NCBI RefSeq assembly: GCF_965227365.1
Contig: NZ_OZ245754.1
Location: 744,001 to 808,000 of the forward strand
DNA length: 64,000 nt
Source: Hwanghaeella sp965227365
Lineage (GTDB): Bacteria; Pseudomonadota; Alphaproteobacteria; UBA8366; Aestuariispiraceae
Reading direction: 5' to 3'
Position 1 is the stretch's first letter; the number at the start of each line of letters is the position of its first letter. This document shows positions 17,494 to 25,908 of the stretch, in pieces. Below the pieces are notes generated by a model. It saw only the letters and a program-made list of their open reading frames with translations. It was not told where the DNA came from and did not search any database. Position numbers and translations under genes: made by a program.

Positions 17494-18590
17494 CCCTGCA
17501 AGCCGGAACCCAACCCATTGTGGAATTCGTCGACGTCGTAAAACGGTTCGGCGATTTCACCGCGGTGAAGGGCATCAATCTGGAAATCATGCCGGGCGAG
17601 TTCATCGCCATCATGGGATCATCCGGTTGCGGCAAGACCACGACGCTGAGGATGCTGGCCGGTCTGGAATCGCCGTCCGAGGGCGAGATCTGCCTGGACG
17701 GGCAGGTGATGAACGACGTGAAGCCGCATGACCGCGATACGCCCATGGTCTGGCAATCGCTGGCGCTATTTCCCTTCCTGAACGTTCGGGAGAATGTTGA
17801 ATTCGGCCTGAAGATGCGCGGCGTTGCGCCGGATGAACGGAAGGATCGCGCCATGCGCTGGCTGGAGCGGATGGAGATTGAGCAGTTCGCGGAACGCAAT
17901 GTGGATCAGCTGTCCGGCGGGCAGCGCCAGCGCGTCGCCCTGGCCCGCGCCCTGGTCACGGAACCGAAGGTCCTGTTACTGGACGAGCCCTTGTCGGCCC
18001 TGGATGCCCATCTTGTGATCCGGATGCAGCAGGTTCTGACCAAGCTTCAAAGGGACCTGGGCATCACATTCGTTTATGTCACCCATTCCCAGTCGGAAGC
18101 CTTCGCCATGGCCGACCGGGTCGTGATCATGGGGGACGGCAAGATTGCGCAGGTGGGCAAACCGCGGGACATCTACCGCGCACCGGCCAACCGTTTCGTC
18201 GCGGAATTCGTCGGTCGGAACAACATTCTGACCGGCACCGTCAAGGCGGTGGACGGGGCGACAGTGACGATAGAGACTCCGGCCGGAAGTTTTGCGGTCG
18301 GCGCGGAAGGGGCTCCTTTGCCTGCCATCGGTGCGACGGCATCCTTCGTCATCGCCGCCGATCTCGTCCATCTGTCGCCCGAACCGACCGCTGAGGAAAA
18401 CAGCGTCGAATGCAGTCTGATCTCGGAGGAATTCGTCGGGTCCGTGATGACCCTGTTCCTCGAAAGCGAGGACGGGACCGAGTTCAAGGTGCAGACCCAG
18501 GAACGTCTGTTGGCCAATATCGATCTCAAGGCGACGGGCCGGTTCCATCTGGGGTGGTCGGCCGCGAATGCCCATTTGTTGTCGGAATAG
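17490..18590 (+). CDS. ABC transporter ATP-binding protein, PotA-type
   Basis: A 366-residue ATPase with Walker A GSSGCGKTT at residues 43-51, signature LSGGQRQR near 140, Walker B VLLLDEPLSALD near 160 and a switch His in THSQSEAF near 197. Residues from about 240 form the C-terminal TOBE/OB domain typical of PotA, UgpC and FbpC proteins. It powers the transporter encoded by the three preceding genes. The deaminase gene starts 16 bases after its stop. Confidence 0.93.
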   Translation: MTLQAGTQPIVEFVDVVKRFGDFTAVKGINLEIMPGEFIAIMGSSGCGKTTTLRMLAGLESPSEGEICLDGQVMNDVKPHDRDTPMVWQSLALFPFLNVRENVEFGLKMRGVAPDERKDRAMRWLERMEIEQFAERNVDQLSGGQRQRVALARALVTEPKVLLLDEPLSALDAHLVIRMQQVLTKLQRDLGITFVYVTHSQSEAFAMADRVVIMGDGKIAQVGKPRDIYRAPANRFVAEFVGRNNILTGTVKAVDGATVTIETPAGSFAVGAEGAPLPAIGATASFVIAADLVHLSPEPTAEENSVECSLISEEFVGSVMTLFLESEDGTEFKVQTQERLLANIDLKATGRFHLGWSAANAHLLSE

Positions 18591-18605
18591 AGGGAGGACG
18601 GCGAG

Positions 18606-19061
18606 GTGACCCGCTTGAACGAAACGGACGCAAAGTTTCTTAAGATCGCCTATGAAGAGGCGTTGGCCGGTTTCAACGAAGGTGGGTGCCCGATCGGTTC
18701 CGCCCTGGCCGAAGGCGACCGCCTGATCGCGCAGGGACGGAACCAGCGGGTGCAGCAAGGCGACCCGATCGCGCATGGCGAAATGGATTGCCTGCGCAAG
18801 GCGGGCAGGCAGAAGTCCTACCGCAAGATGACGCTCTATACCTCGCTCAGCCCCTGTATGATGTGCACCGGGACGATCATCCAGTTCGGCATCCCGCGCG
18901 TGGTGATTGGTGAAGCTGAAACCTTCGAAGGCAACCCCGACTTCCTTCGGGAGCGGGGCGTAGAGGTCATTATCGCCGACGACGAGGACTGCAAGGCCCT
19001 GATGCGGCGCTTCATAGCCGAAAAACCGGAACTCTGGGCCGAGGATATCGCCGAAGATTGA
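18606..19061 (+). CDS. Cytosine deaminase of the yeast Fcy1 type
   Basis: A 151-residue zinc-dependent deaminase starting at GTG 18606 behind GGGAGGACGGCGAG. Zinc and catalytic residues are H57-G-E59 and P83-C84-x2-C87. The whole protein parallels yeast cytosine deaminase (158 residues): N46, F107, W144 and D147 fall where N51, F114, W152 and D155 bind cytosine in Fcy1, and the C-terminus PELWAEDI mirrors its PQDWFEDI. It would convert cytosine to uracil plus ammonia. Bacteria usually use the unrelated amidohydrolase CodA, so this is the less common enzyme type. As the last gene of the ABC operon it suggests that the transporter imports cytosine or an analogue such as a thiamine-pyrimidine breakdown product. 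Confidence 0.85.
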   Translation: MTRLNETDAKFLKIAYEEALAGFNEGGCPIGSALAEGDRLIAQGRNQRVQQGDPIAHGEMDCLRKAGRQKSYRKMTLYTSLSPCMMCTGTIIQFGIPRVVIGEAETFEGNPDFLRERGVEVIIADDEDCKALMRRFIAEKPELWAEDIAED

Positions 19062-19140
19062 CGGCGATCTCACGTTCCTCCCCGGCGGAAAAACGCCAAG
19101 ACGCTACGATGGTCTAGTTGCGGTTTCTCACGCAACCGGC

Positions 19141-19189
19141 GATCATTGATCGTGTGCCCGAAACCCGTGAACCGAAAAATATCGGGCAC
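19141..19189 (+). promoter_or_regulatory. Palindrome and leader hairpin upstream of the sorbosone-type dehydrogenase
   Basis: GATCATTGATC (19141-19151) is a perfect odd palindrome and could be an operator. Directly after it, GTGCCCGA (19154-19161) pairs with TCGGGCAC (19182-19189) around a 20-base loop, ending five bases before the GGGAGG ribosome site of the next gene. The hairpin could affect translation of that gene. Function is unproven. Confidence 0.4.
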
Positions 19190-19204
19190 GAATGGGAGGA
19201 AGCA

Positions 19205-20455
19205 ATGACGATCAGTAATCGGATCGCCGTGGGCACGCTCGCGGTTTTTTTGTCGTCCGGCGCGGCCCTGGCACAGGGCAACCTGGACAAACTCAGTTCA
19301 TTTCAAACGACAGGCGTTACAGAATTCACCTTCGTCGAACAGGGCGGCAGCAAGGCGGACGCTATCCGCAAAACGCTCGCCGGGATCAAGCTGCCGGACG
19401 GATTCTCGATTGATCTCTACGCGATTGTGCCGGATGCGCGGCATATGGCGGTCGGCCCGCAGGGGATCGTGACATTCGTCGGCACGCGCAAGACCGAAGT
19501 CTGGTCCGTTACCGACCGCGACAAGGACCGGATAGCGGACGAGGTGAAGAACTTCGCGCCGTCACTGGCCAAGGCCATCCCGAACGGGCCTTGCTTCTCG
19601 AAGGATGGGTTCCTCTATATCGCGGAACAGAACCGGGTGCTGGTCTTTCCGGCCGCGGAATTCTTCTATGAAAGCCCGGATGTCGCGGCTTTCAACGTGA
19701 TCCCGCAGGGGCAGTTGGTTCCGCCCGAAGAAGAGAGCTACAATCACACGGCCCGCGTCTGCAAATTGGGACCGGACGGGAAGCTCTATATTTCTCTTGG
19801 ACAGCCGTTCAATGTCGCCCCGCCCGAAAAACTCGAGAAATACAACGAGGTCGGCATCGGCGGTATTATCCGTGTGAATACCGACGGTACGGGGCGTGAG
19901 GTCTATACCTATGGCGTCCGAAACTCGGTCGGCCATGATTTCCATCCGGAGACCGGAGAGCTCTGGTTCACCGACAACCAGGTGGACGGCATGGGCGACG
20001 ACATCCCGCCGGGAGAGTTGAACCGCCAGACTGCGGCCGGGCAGAATTTCGGTCACCCCTGGTATGGCGGCGGTAGTGTCCGCACGAATGAATATTCTGG
20101 ACAGGAAGTCCCGGTCGACGTCGTCATGCCGGCCGTGGAAACCGTCGCCCATGCGGCCGATCTGGGCATGCATTTCTACACAGGGAAAATGTTCCCGGCG
20201 AAGTACAAGAACGCCATCTTCTCCGCCCAGCACGGGTCCTGGAACCGGACCGAGCCCGTCGGTGCGCGCGTGATGGTCACCTATGTCGATGCCGAAGGGA
20301 ATGCGACCATGGAACCCTTCGCGGAGGGTTGGATCGACGAGAACGGCGAATATCTCGGCCGGCCCGTCGATGTCGCACAGCTTCGGGATGGATCGATCCT
20401 GGTTTCCGACGATCTGGCCGGTGCGATCTACCGGATCAGCTATTCGGCACAGTGA
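19205..20455 (+). CDS. PQQ-type sugar/L-sorbosone dehydrogenase family protein (periplasmic)
   Basis: A 416-residue six-bladed beta-propeller of the glucose/sorbosone dehydrogenase family. A Sec signal peptide ends near AALAQG (residue 25). Typical family blocks are ARHMAVGPQGIVTFVG, YGVRNSVGHDFHPETGELWF near residue 238 (read in two parts), NFGHPWYGGG and FSAQHGSWNRTEPVGARV, with the HGSWNR block forming part of the cofactor site. It probably oxidises an aldose or aldehyde in the periplasm and passes electrons to the cytochrome c encoded next. Proximity to pqqABCDE and xoxF supports PQQ use. Start ATG 19205 follows GGGAGG; substrate is unknown. Confidence 0.85.
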   Translation: MTISNRIAVGTLAVFLSSGAALAQGNLDKLSSFQTTGVTEFTFVEQGGSKADAIRKTLAGIKLPDGFSIDLYAIVPDARHMAVGPQGIVTFVGTRKTEVWSVTDRDKDRIADEVKNFAPSLAKAIPNGPCFSKDGFLYIAEQNRVLVFPAAEFFYESPDVAAFNVIPQGQLVPPEEESYNHTARVCKLGPDGKLYISLGQPFNVAPPEKLEKYNEVGIGGIIRVNTDGTGREVYTYGVRNSVGHDFHPETGELWFTDNQVDGMGDDIPPGELNRQTAAGQNFGHPWYGGGSVRTNEYSGQEVPVDVVMPAVETVAHAADLGMHFYTGKMFPAKYKNAIFSAQHGSWNRTEPVGARVMVTYVDAEGNATMEPFAEGWIDENGEYLGRPVDVAQLRDGSILVSDDLAGAIYRISYSAQ

Positions 20456-20473
20456 TCCTTCTGGTATCAATTC

Positions 20474-20507
20474 GGGCGGTGGGGTGGTCCCACCGCCCGT
20501 TCTTTTT
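20474..20507 (+). terminator. Rho-independent terminator
   Basis: GGGCGGTGGG (20474-20483) pairs perfectly with CCCACCGCCC (20489-20498), followed by TTCTTTTT. It stands 18 bases after the dehydrogenase stop and only about 15 before the cytochrome start, so it separates two genes expected to work together. Confidence 0.85.
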
Positions 20508-20521
20508 GATGGATGGAACCG

Positions 20522-20863
20522 ATGATTGGACGTTTGCTAATGGTCCCGCTGTTGGCGGGAATTGTAACGGCCGCGGCCTTACCCTCGCCGGCAACGGCCG
20601 CGGATGCCGCTGCGGGCAAGACCAAGGCCAAGAAATGCCGGAACTGCCACGGCATCGATGGGATCGCTAAGATTCCGATCGCGCCGCATATTGCCGGCGA
20701 GAGCGCGATCTATCTACAGGTTCAAATGAAGGCGTTCCGTTCCGGCAAGCGAACGCATGAGATCATGTCCGTCGTCGCCAAGGATCTAAGCGATGAGGAC
20801 ATCGCCGATTTGGCCGCGTGGTACAGCAGCATAAAGTTCAAAGTGGAAATGCCCGCCGAGTGA
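20522..20863 (+). CDS. Small periplasmic c-type cytochrome
   Basis: A 113-residue protein with a signal peptide (hydrophobic 5-20, cleavage near TAA) and one haem-binding site KKCRNCHG. A distal Met candidate is in HEIMSVVAKDLS, and DEDIADLAAWYSS is the usual C-terminal helix of class I cytochromes c. It is the likely electron acceptor of the sorbosone-type dehydrogenase. ATGs at 20509, 20513 and 20522 compete; I chose 20522, which leaves a compact signal peptide, but the ribosome site is weak whichever is used. A terminator lies directly upstream, so a separate promoter or read-through is required. Confidence 0.85.
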   Translation: MIGRLLMVPLLAGIVTAAALPSPATAADAAAGKTKAKKCRNCHGIDGIAKIPIAPHIAGESAIYLQVQMKAFRSGKRTHEIMSVVAKDLSDEDIADLAAWYSSIKFKVEMPAE

Positions 20864-20907
20864 TCTGATCGACCGCGAGAGCGGTTCGGTGAACCGCGGG
20901 CTTGCGA

Positions 20908-21783
20908 TCAGCTTGCCGACCCTGCCGGTTTGATCGGGAATGTCTTGCCGAATTCTCCGCCGTCAGTATCCGTCGCTTCCACGGCGAAGGTGGTGCTGCC
21001 GTTGTCAACGAAGGAAAAGCGGAAACTTGGGTCTTCGCTGATGGAGATCCCGCCGCTCATATGGATCAGGCGTTCCTTGCCCAGATACACCGTCACCTCG
21101 TTCACGAAAAAAGCGGGAATAAACAGCTGCGTGACCTGATTCCGCTGTAGACCGGAATAGTTCGGATGGCGGATCATGATCTGTGCCTGACGGCGCCCCT
21201 CGGTCGCCGGGGAAACGGTGGTCACGGACGCGGTTTCCGCAACGGCGTCGAACACTTTCATCCGCATCTTGCCGGCAGATGTCAGGGCGGTTTCCATGTC
21301 TTTCAGCGCCGGCGCGGAACATCCGCCAGCCCCTTTCACATAACGGCCGACCATCCAAAGCTTGCCATCGGCCGTTTCGGCAATGGCGCGAATGTTCGAA
21401 TACTGGTTCACCCGCACCCGGGTTTCCAGGTCCAGAACGCTCATGGACGGACCGAATTCGAATTCAGCAACGACGGGGGCCGGGTTTTCGTCGACGATCA
21501 AGGTCAGTTTGGCGATCCGTTCCTTCGAGACACCCGACTGGATCACCCGAACCGGCACGATCGCGGCATCATGCGCGCGATAAGGTGCATCCAGGTCGAA
21601 CAATGCCGATCCGTCATGAATAACCGTGTCGCCGAAGACGTCGTATTTCAGTTCCGCCCAGGTTTCGCCGTCAGTCAACGGGTTCTTGATATCCGCGGCT
21701 TTGGCCGGCTCGATAGTCAAGACCGGGGCCGCCACAACCACCAAACCCAGGCATACGGCCAGGGCAAACAGGTTCCGGATCAT
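20908..21783 (-). CDS. Quinoprotein dehydrogenase-associated SoxYZ-like carrier
   Basis: A 291-residue exported protein combining a SoxY-like N-terminal part and a SoxZ-like C-terminal part. The junction near residue 150 contains GAGGCSAPA, matching the cysteine swinging arm at the SoxY C-terminus. The C-terminal half has RHPNYSGLQRNQ and IPAFFVNEVTVYLG, as in SoxZ. The signal peptide ends around AKA. This arrangement is the family seen beside PQQ dehydrogenases and a zinc hydrolase rather than in sulfur oxidation; no other sox genes occur here. The start at 21783 follows GGAG eight bases away; an upstream in-frame ATG at 21816 is less well supported. The carried group is unknown. Confidence 0.85.
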   Translation of the reverse strand: MIRNLFALAVCLGLVVVAAPVLTIEPAKAADIKNPLTDGETWAELKYDVFGDTVIHDGSALFDLDAPYRAHDAAIVPVRVIQSGVSKERIAKLTLIVDENPAPVVAEFEFGPSMSVLDLETRVRVNQYSNIRAIAETADGKLWMVGRYVKGAGGCSAPALKDMETALTSAGKMRMKVFDAVAETASVTTVSPATEGRRQAQIMIRHPNYSGLQRNQVTQLFIPAFFVNEVTVYLGKERLIHMSGGISISEDPSFRFSFVDNGSTTFAVEATDTDGGEFGKTFPIKPAGSAS

Positions 21784-21980
21784 GGGTCGCTCCAACCTGT
21801 GCAGCGGCTTGATCATTCAGCCGGCTGCCTTTCTGCAGTCAATTGCAGTTGTTCAACCTAGTTTACCGTTGGCTACACGAAAATACTACATTGGCATCAG
21901 GTGCCGCCGTGTATGATGAAGCACCATCCTACCCTGCAGCGCGCTGCGTCGAGCGGAAATGACGGCGGTGACGATCAAGA

Positions 21981-23027
21981 ATGTTTGAGCTTTTCCTGAC
22001 TATTTGCCTGCAAGATCAACCGGACATTTGCGCCGATCGGTTGATCCCTGTCGCGGCAGAGACCAAGGCGATTTGCGAGCAAACGGCGCCGAATGAAGTG
22101 GACCTCTGGCGTGCCGCATACGACATTGCTCCGGTGATCAACTGGCAGTGCGCCGAGGGAGGCAGTGTTTCCGGCCTGCCGGTCACGGAGGTCGCGGACG
22201 GTATCTTCGTCCACCAAGGGCGGTATGAGACGCCGAGCCCTTCGAATGCGGGGGATTTGGCGAATATCGGCTTTGTGATCGGCGAAGACGCTGTCGCTGT
22301 CATCGATGCCGGCGGATCGCGCCTTGTTGGTGAACGGCTCTATGCCGCGATCAGGGAACGCACAGACCTGCCGATCGATTGGTTGATCCTGACCCACATG
22401 CATCCTGACCACGTTCTGGGGGCAGGGGTCTTTCACGATGCCGGGGCGAAAATTGTTGGCCATCCGAAACTGGCTGATGCGCTGCAGAACCGGCGGCGGA
22501 CCTATTCGGACAATATTGCCGGTCTGATCGGCGCTCGAAGCTTTCTCGGCAGCAGAATCTTGACGCCTGATCTGGATGCGGAGGAGGTTCGGGAAATCGA
22601 CTTGGGCGGGCGGCGTCTGGTTCTGAATGCCCACCGGACCGCGCATACGGATAATGACATGACGGCGTTCGACACCATGACGGGGACCTTGTTCACCGGC
22701 GACCTCGTCTTTGCCGTTCATACCCCGGCCCTTGACGGTTCAATTCTGGGTTGGCTTTCCGTGCTGCAGGATCTTTCGGGCTTTCAGGCCGACCGGATCG
22801 TGCCGGGGCACGGTCCCGTCTCTCTTCCCTGGCCGGATGGTGGAGAGGGAACTTGGAATTATCTCGCGACGCTGACGGAAGAAACCCGGCGGGCCATTGC
22901 GGAAGGCGAGAGTATGCGAACCGCCATCGAGCATCTGGGCGAGTCGATGCGGGACCATTGGGAATTGTTCGACGAATACAATCCACGCAACGCGACCGCC
23001 GCTTATAAGGAACTGGAGTGGGAGTGA
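21981..23027 (+). CDS. Quinoprotein relay system zinc metallohydrolase (MBL fold)
   Basis: A 348-residue metallo-beta-lactamase-fold protein. The metal motif HMHPDHVLGAG lies near residues 138-148 (H-x-H-x-D-H), with further ligands likely in NAHRTAHTDND, FTGDLVF and VPGHGPVS. The first 50 residues form an extra N-terminal segment containing several Cys. The family is related to SoxH and co-occurs with SoxYZ-like carriers near PQQ enzymes; the carrier is encoded divergently here, 197 bases away. A hydrolytic step on a thiol-bound intermediate is plausible but unproven. The initiating ATG overlaps no other gene, and localisation is unclear since the N-terminus is only weakly hydrophobic. Confidence 0.85.
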   Translation: MFELFLTICLQDQPDICADRLIPVAAETKAICEQTAPNEVDLWRAAYDIAPVINWQCAEGGSVSGLPVTEVADGIFVHQGRYETPSPSNAGDLANIGFVIGEDAVAVIDAGGSRLVGERLYAAIRERTDLPIDWLILTHMHPDHVLGAGVFHDAGAKIVGHPKLADALQNRRRTYSDNIAGLIGARSFLGSRILTPDLDAEEVREIDLGGRRLVLNAHRTAHTDNDMTAFDTMTGTLFTGDLVFAVHTPALDGSILGWLSVLQDLSGFQADRIVPGHGPVSLPWPDGGEGTWNYLATLTEETRRAIAEGESMRTAIEHLGESMRDHWELFDEYNPRNATAAYKELEWE

Positions 23028-23042
23028 CCCGCGAACGGTCGG

Positions 23043-23672
23043 TTAGGGCAGATGCTGTTGGATCGTACGGGCAAGTGCGAAAGCGCGTTTTTCCAGGATG
23101 ACCGGGGTCTCGCAGACATAAGTCAATGATTGGGCCCGGTCCTTGAAGATCCTGGCATCCCAATCGACCTGATCTTGAAGTTCTTCAATCCGGTCGTAGT
23201 CCGGTTCGCTCGCCTCGGTCAGAACCTGCAGTTCGTCTCTGCGTTTATCGATCCGTTTGGCGAGGTCGTCCTGCTTATGGGCATAACGAGCAATGCCGGA
23301 GATGATCTCTGATCGTTCCTTGTCGATCAGGCTGAATATTCCCGCGAACAGGGTGGACAGTCGTTCGGCCTTGTCCTGGCCCAGATCGTCGCGCTTTGCG
23401 AAGTCCGCAATCATGCCGTCGGCTGCTTCCAAGGGTGTGCGCCGTAGCGACAGAACGGTGGCAAGGCGATGGATATCGTCATTCTTGCGCCAGGACTTCA
23501 GCTTTTCCTCGTCGATCACCGGCCCGGCCCACATCTGGCCGACGGATAGGTGCAGCACTTTGCGTTGAATGCAGGGCCAGTCAGGATCCGAGAAATCCGC
23601 GGCTCGGGCGGAACCGGCTGCCGCCGCTGTCGTAAAGGCCAGTGCAAGCAGTGCAGTCGTCAACGAGCGCAT
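23043..23672 (-). CDS. Conserved periplasmic protein of unknown function
   Basis: A 209-residue protein with a clear Sec signal peptide (MRSLTTALLALAFTT, cleavage after ARA near residue 24). The mature part is almost entirely helical and charged, with heptad-like stretches KQDDLAKRIDKRRDELQ and DYDRIEELQDQVDWD that suggest a coiled coil, and two Cys (near 34 and in YVCETP) that could form a disulfide. It lies between the zinc hydrolase and pqqE. I do not recognise a family; position suggests a role in periplasmic quinoprotein function. Confidence 0.65.
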   Translation of the reverse strand: MRSLTTALLALAFTTAAAAGSARAADFSDPDWPCIQRKVLHLSVGQMWAGPVIDEEKLKSWRKNDDIHRLATVLSLRRTPLEAADGMIADFAKRDDLGQDKAERLSTLFAGIFSLIDKERSEIISGIARYAHKQDDLAKRIDKRRDELQVLTEASEPDYDRIEELQDQVDWDARIFKDRAQSLTYVCETPVILEKRAFALARTIQQHLP

Positions 23673-23726
23673 GGATCGAAGTCCCCCATTTTCATCCCGG
23701 CCGAATACATCCGATGTGTAGAAGCG

Positions 23727-24875
23727 TTAGCGCGGCGAAACCCGATAGGTCAATTCCGTGTCCGTTGCATGTGAATCCGCTTCCGCCGCGGCAACCAGTC
23801 CGGCATGGAAAGAAGATTTCGAGCAGACGGGATCGGTGGCATAGGGATCGTTCGCGATGGCCATGGCCTGACACCGGCAGCCGCCGAAGTCCTTGTCGCG
23901 CCGGTCGCAGGACCGGCAAGGCTCCTGCATCCAGTCAAACCCACGGAACGCATTGAAGGCCGCACCGTCATACCAGATATCGCGCAAGGATTTTTCCGGA
24001 AAGCGATCAAAGGTGAGCCCCTTGATCGTTTGTGCCGCGTGACAAGGCAGGACCGCGCCGTCGGGCGCGATGTTCAGGCCCGTCGAACCCCATCCGCCCA
24101 TGCAGGGTTTGGGATATTTCGCGTGGTGGTCGGCCGGGACATAGTCGATAACCAATTCACCCTTCAACCGCTCGCGCGCGTCATTGACGATTTCCCGTGC
24201 CCGAAGCGCTTGTTCTTGTGTCGGCATCAGGGCGGCCCTGTTCACTGCGGCCCAGCCATGGAATTGAACTGTCGCAACCTCGATCCGACGGGCACCAAGC
24301 TTTTGGGCCAGGGCAATCGTCTCTTCGAGATTATCCAGGTTCCGGCGGTGGACGACGGCATTCAGAGTGAGCGGAATGCCCCGTTTTTCAACCCAGCCGG
24401 CGACGGCCATTTTACGGTCGTAGCCGCCCTTGTAACCGCCGATCTCGTCGGCGGTTTCCGGTGTCACCCCCTGCAGGGAAAGCTGAACGTGATCCAGGCC
24501 GCGCTCATCGAGAGCGGCAAGGCGTTTTTCGGTCAGGCCGACGCCGGACGTGATCAGGTTGGTATAGAGATCAGCGTCGCGCGCCGCGGTCACCAATTCC
24601 TCGAGGTCGCGCCGGGACGCGGGCTCACCGCCGGAAAGGTGGACTTGCAGGACCCCGATGGCGGCGGCCTGCCGGAAGGCCTCGGCCCATTCATCCGTCG
24701 TCAGTTCGGACTTGATCGCCGTCAGCTCCATCGGGTTCGAGCAATAGGGGCAGGCCAGTGGGCAGCGATGGGTCAATTCGGCCAGCATCGCTATCGGCGG
24801 TTTAACAGAGGGGGCGGGGATCGCCCCCGGTGCTGCTTGAGCGGCCTGGGCCGCGGTATCGGCTGCCATCGTCAT
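23727..24875 (-). CDS. pqqE: PQQ biosynthesis radical SAM enzyme PqqE
   Basis: A 382-residue radical SAM/SPASM protein. The SAM cluster Cys are C38-x3-C42-x2-C45 in RCPLACPYCS; the HLSGGEPASR block binds SAM; auxiliary cluster ligands lie in the C-terminal segment around CRSCDRRDKDFGGCRCQ. PqqE forms the carbon-carbon link between the Glu and Tyr side chains of the PqqA peptide, held by PqqD. Its start overlaps the pqqD stop (ATGA 24872-24875). It is the last gene of the minus-strand order pqqA-B-C-D-E. Confidence 0.97.
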   Translation of the reverse strand: MTMAADTAAQAAQAAPGAIPAPSVKPPIAMLAELTHRCPLACPYCSNPMELTAIKSELTTDEWAEAFRQAAAIGVLQVHLSGGEPASRRDLEELVTAARDADLYTNLITSGVGLTEKRLAALDERGLDHVQLSLQGVTPETADEIGGYKGGYDRKMAVAGWVEKRGIPLTLNAVVHRRNLDNLEETIALAQKLGARRIEVATVQFHGWAAVNRAALMPTQEQALRAREIVNDARERLKGELVIDYVPADHHAKYPKPCMGGWGSTGLNIAPDGAVLPCHAAQTIKGLTFDRFPEKSLRDIWYDGAAFNAFRGFDWMQEPCRSCDRRDKDFGGCRCQAMAIANDPYATDPVCSKSSFHAGLVAAAEADSHATDTELTYRVSPR

Positions 24876-25159
24876 CTCAGTTCAACCATTCGTCTCTCGA
24901 TAAGAGACATAAGAAACGCGCCGGCATCCTTTTTGATCTGTTCGGCCGGGGCATTGTATTTGGCCGCCAGTTCTCCGGCGATTTCGCCGAGTGTCCGGGC
25001 ACCGTCCACCTCGGCCAGGATTGCGGCGCCGATCGGGTCCAGTTTGACCGCGCGTTCCGGCGCCAGGAGGACCCACATGTCGCGAACCGTATCGAACTTC
25101 GTCCGAACCCCGCGTGGCAGGAACGGTGTGTCGGTTTCGGTTATTGCCGCCAGTGTCAC
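24872..25159 (-). CDS. pqqD: PQQ biosynthesis peptide chaperone PqqD
   Basis: A 95-residue protein when started at GTG 25159, which overlaps the pqqC stop in GTGA; this fits the usual PqqD length of about 90. A longer in-frame form from 25258 would read into pqqC and is unlikely. The RRE-type wing fold is visible in WVLLAPERAVKLDPIGAAIL and LGEIAGELAAKYNAP. It binds PqqA and presents it to PqqE. Confidence 0.93.
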   Translation of the reverse strand: MTLAAITETDTPFLPRGVRTKFDTVRDMWVLLAPERAVKLDPIGAAILAEVDGARTLGEIAGELAAKYNAPAEQIKKDAGAFLMSLIERRMVELR

Positions 25160-25908
25160 GCCGCCTTCTCCAACTGCCCTTCGCCCGGTTGCCATGCCCC
25201 GGGCGGAATACGGGCGGGTTCCACATAGGCGGAATGCAGCGCGTCCAACTGCGACCACAACACATCCGTTTTGAAGGTCAGGGCCGCCGCGCAGGCATCC
25301 TGCTTTTCGGCCGTGTCCGCATGGTCCAGAACCCAGGCCAAGCCGAAGGCGACATCCTTCGGGGCTTCCTTCAATCGGTTCTGGAAATAGGCTGTGGAGT
25401 TGTCGTCCGCGAAATCATAATGCTTCAACAGCCCGGCGATCCGCTCGGAGTGGATTTTCGGTGCGAAGAGTTCGGTCAGCGACGATGCGACGGCTTCCAA
25501 CAAGGTCTTGTCCCGCACGAAACGGACATAGGCGTCGACCGCGAAACGCGTTCCGGCCAATACGCCCCGGGTGGAGGCGACATAGTCGGGATCGAGTCCG
25601 ACCGCCTCGGCGAGGCGCAGCCAGCGGGCAATGCCGCCTTCATTCTCTGCGGTGCCGTCATGATCCTCAATGCGCGACCGCCATGCCCGTCGCAGGGCTG
25701 GATCTTCCACGCGCGACATGAAGGCCGCATCCTTCATCGGGATACGGGATTGATAATAGTATCGATTGATGACCCAGGCCTGAACCTGGCTCATCGTACA
25801 GCCGCCCGAATGCAGCAACTGATGGAACGGGTGCTTGTCGTGATAGCGTTCGTCGCCGATGCGGCGCAGTCGCGCTTCGAAATCGGCGCGTGAGGCTGGC
25901 TCTCTCAT
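25156..25908 (-). CDS. pqqC: Pyrroloquinoline-quinone synthase PqqC
   Basis: A 250-residue TenA/haem-oxygenase-fold enzyme that performs the final cyclisation and eight-electron oxidation to PQQ. Conserved blocks seen are HKHPFHQLLHSGG-like DKHPFHQLLHSG near residue 25, NRYYYQSRIP near 48, FVRDKTLLEAVASSLTELFAP near 130-150 (in two parts) and HYDFADDNSTAYFQ-type residues near 165. The start overlaps the pqqB stop (ATGA 25905-25908). Confidence 0.97.
   Translation of the reverse strand: MREPASRADFEARLRRIGDERYHDKHPFHQLLHSGGCTMSQVQAWVINRYYYQSRIPMKDAAFMSRVEDPALRRAWRSRIEDHDGTAENEGGIARWLRLAEAVGLDPDYVASTRGVLAGTRFAVDAYVRFVRDKTLLEAVASSLTELFAPKIHSERIAGLLKHYDFADDNSTAYFQNRLKEAPKDVAFGLAWVLDHADTAEKQDACAAALTFKTDVLWSQLDALHSAYVEPARIPPGAWQPGEGQLEKAA

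Noticed and set aside
20908..21783. Sulfur-oxidation (sox) locus
   Set aside because: Only a SoxYZ-like fusion and an MBL hydrolase are present, in a PQQ setting; soxA, soxX, soxB and soxCD are absent.
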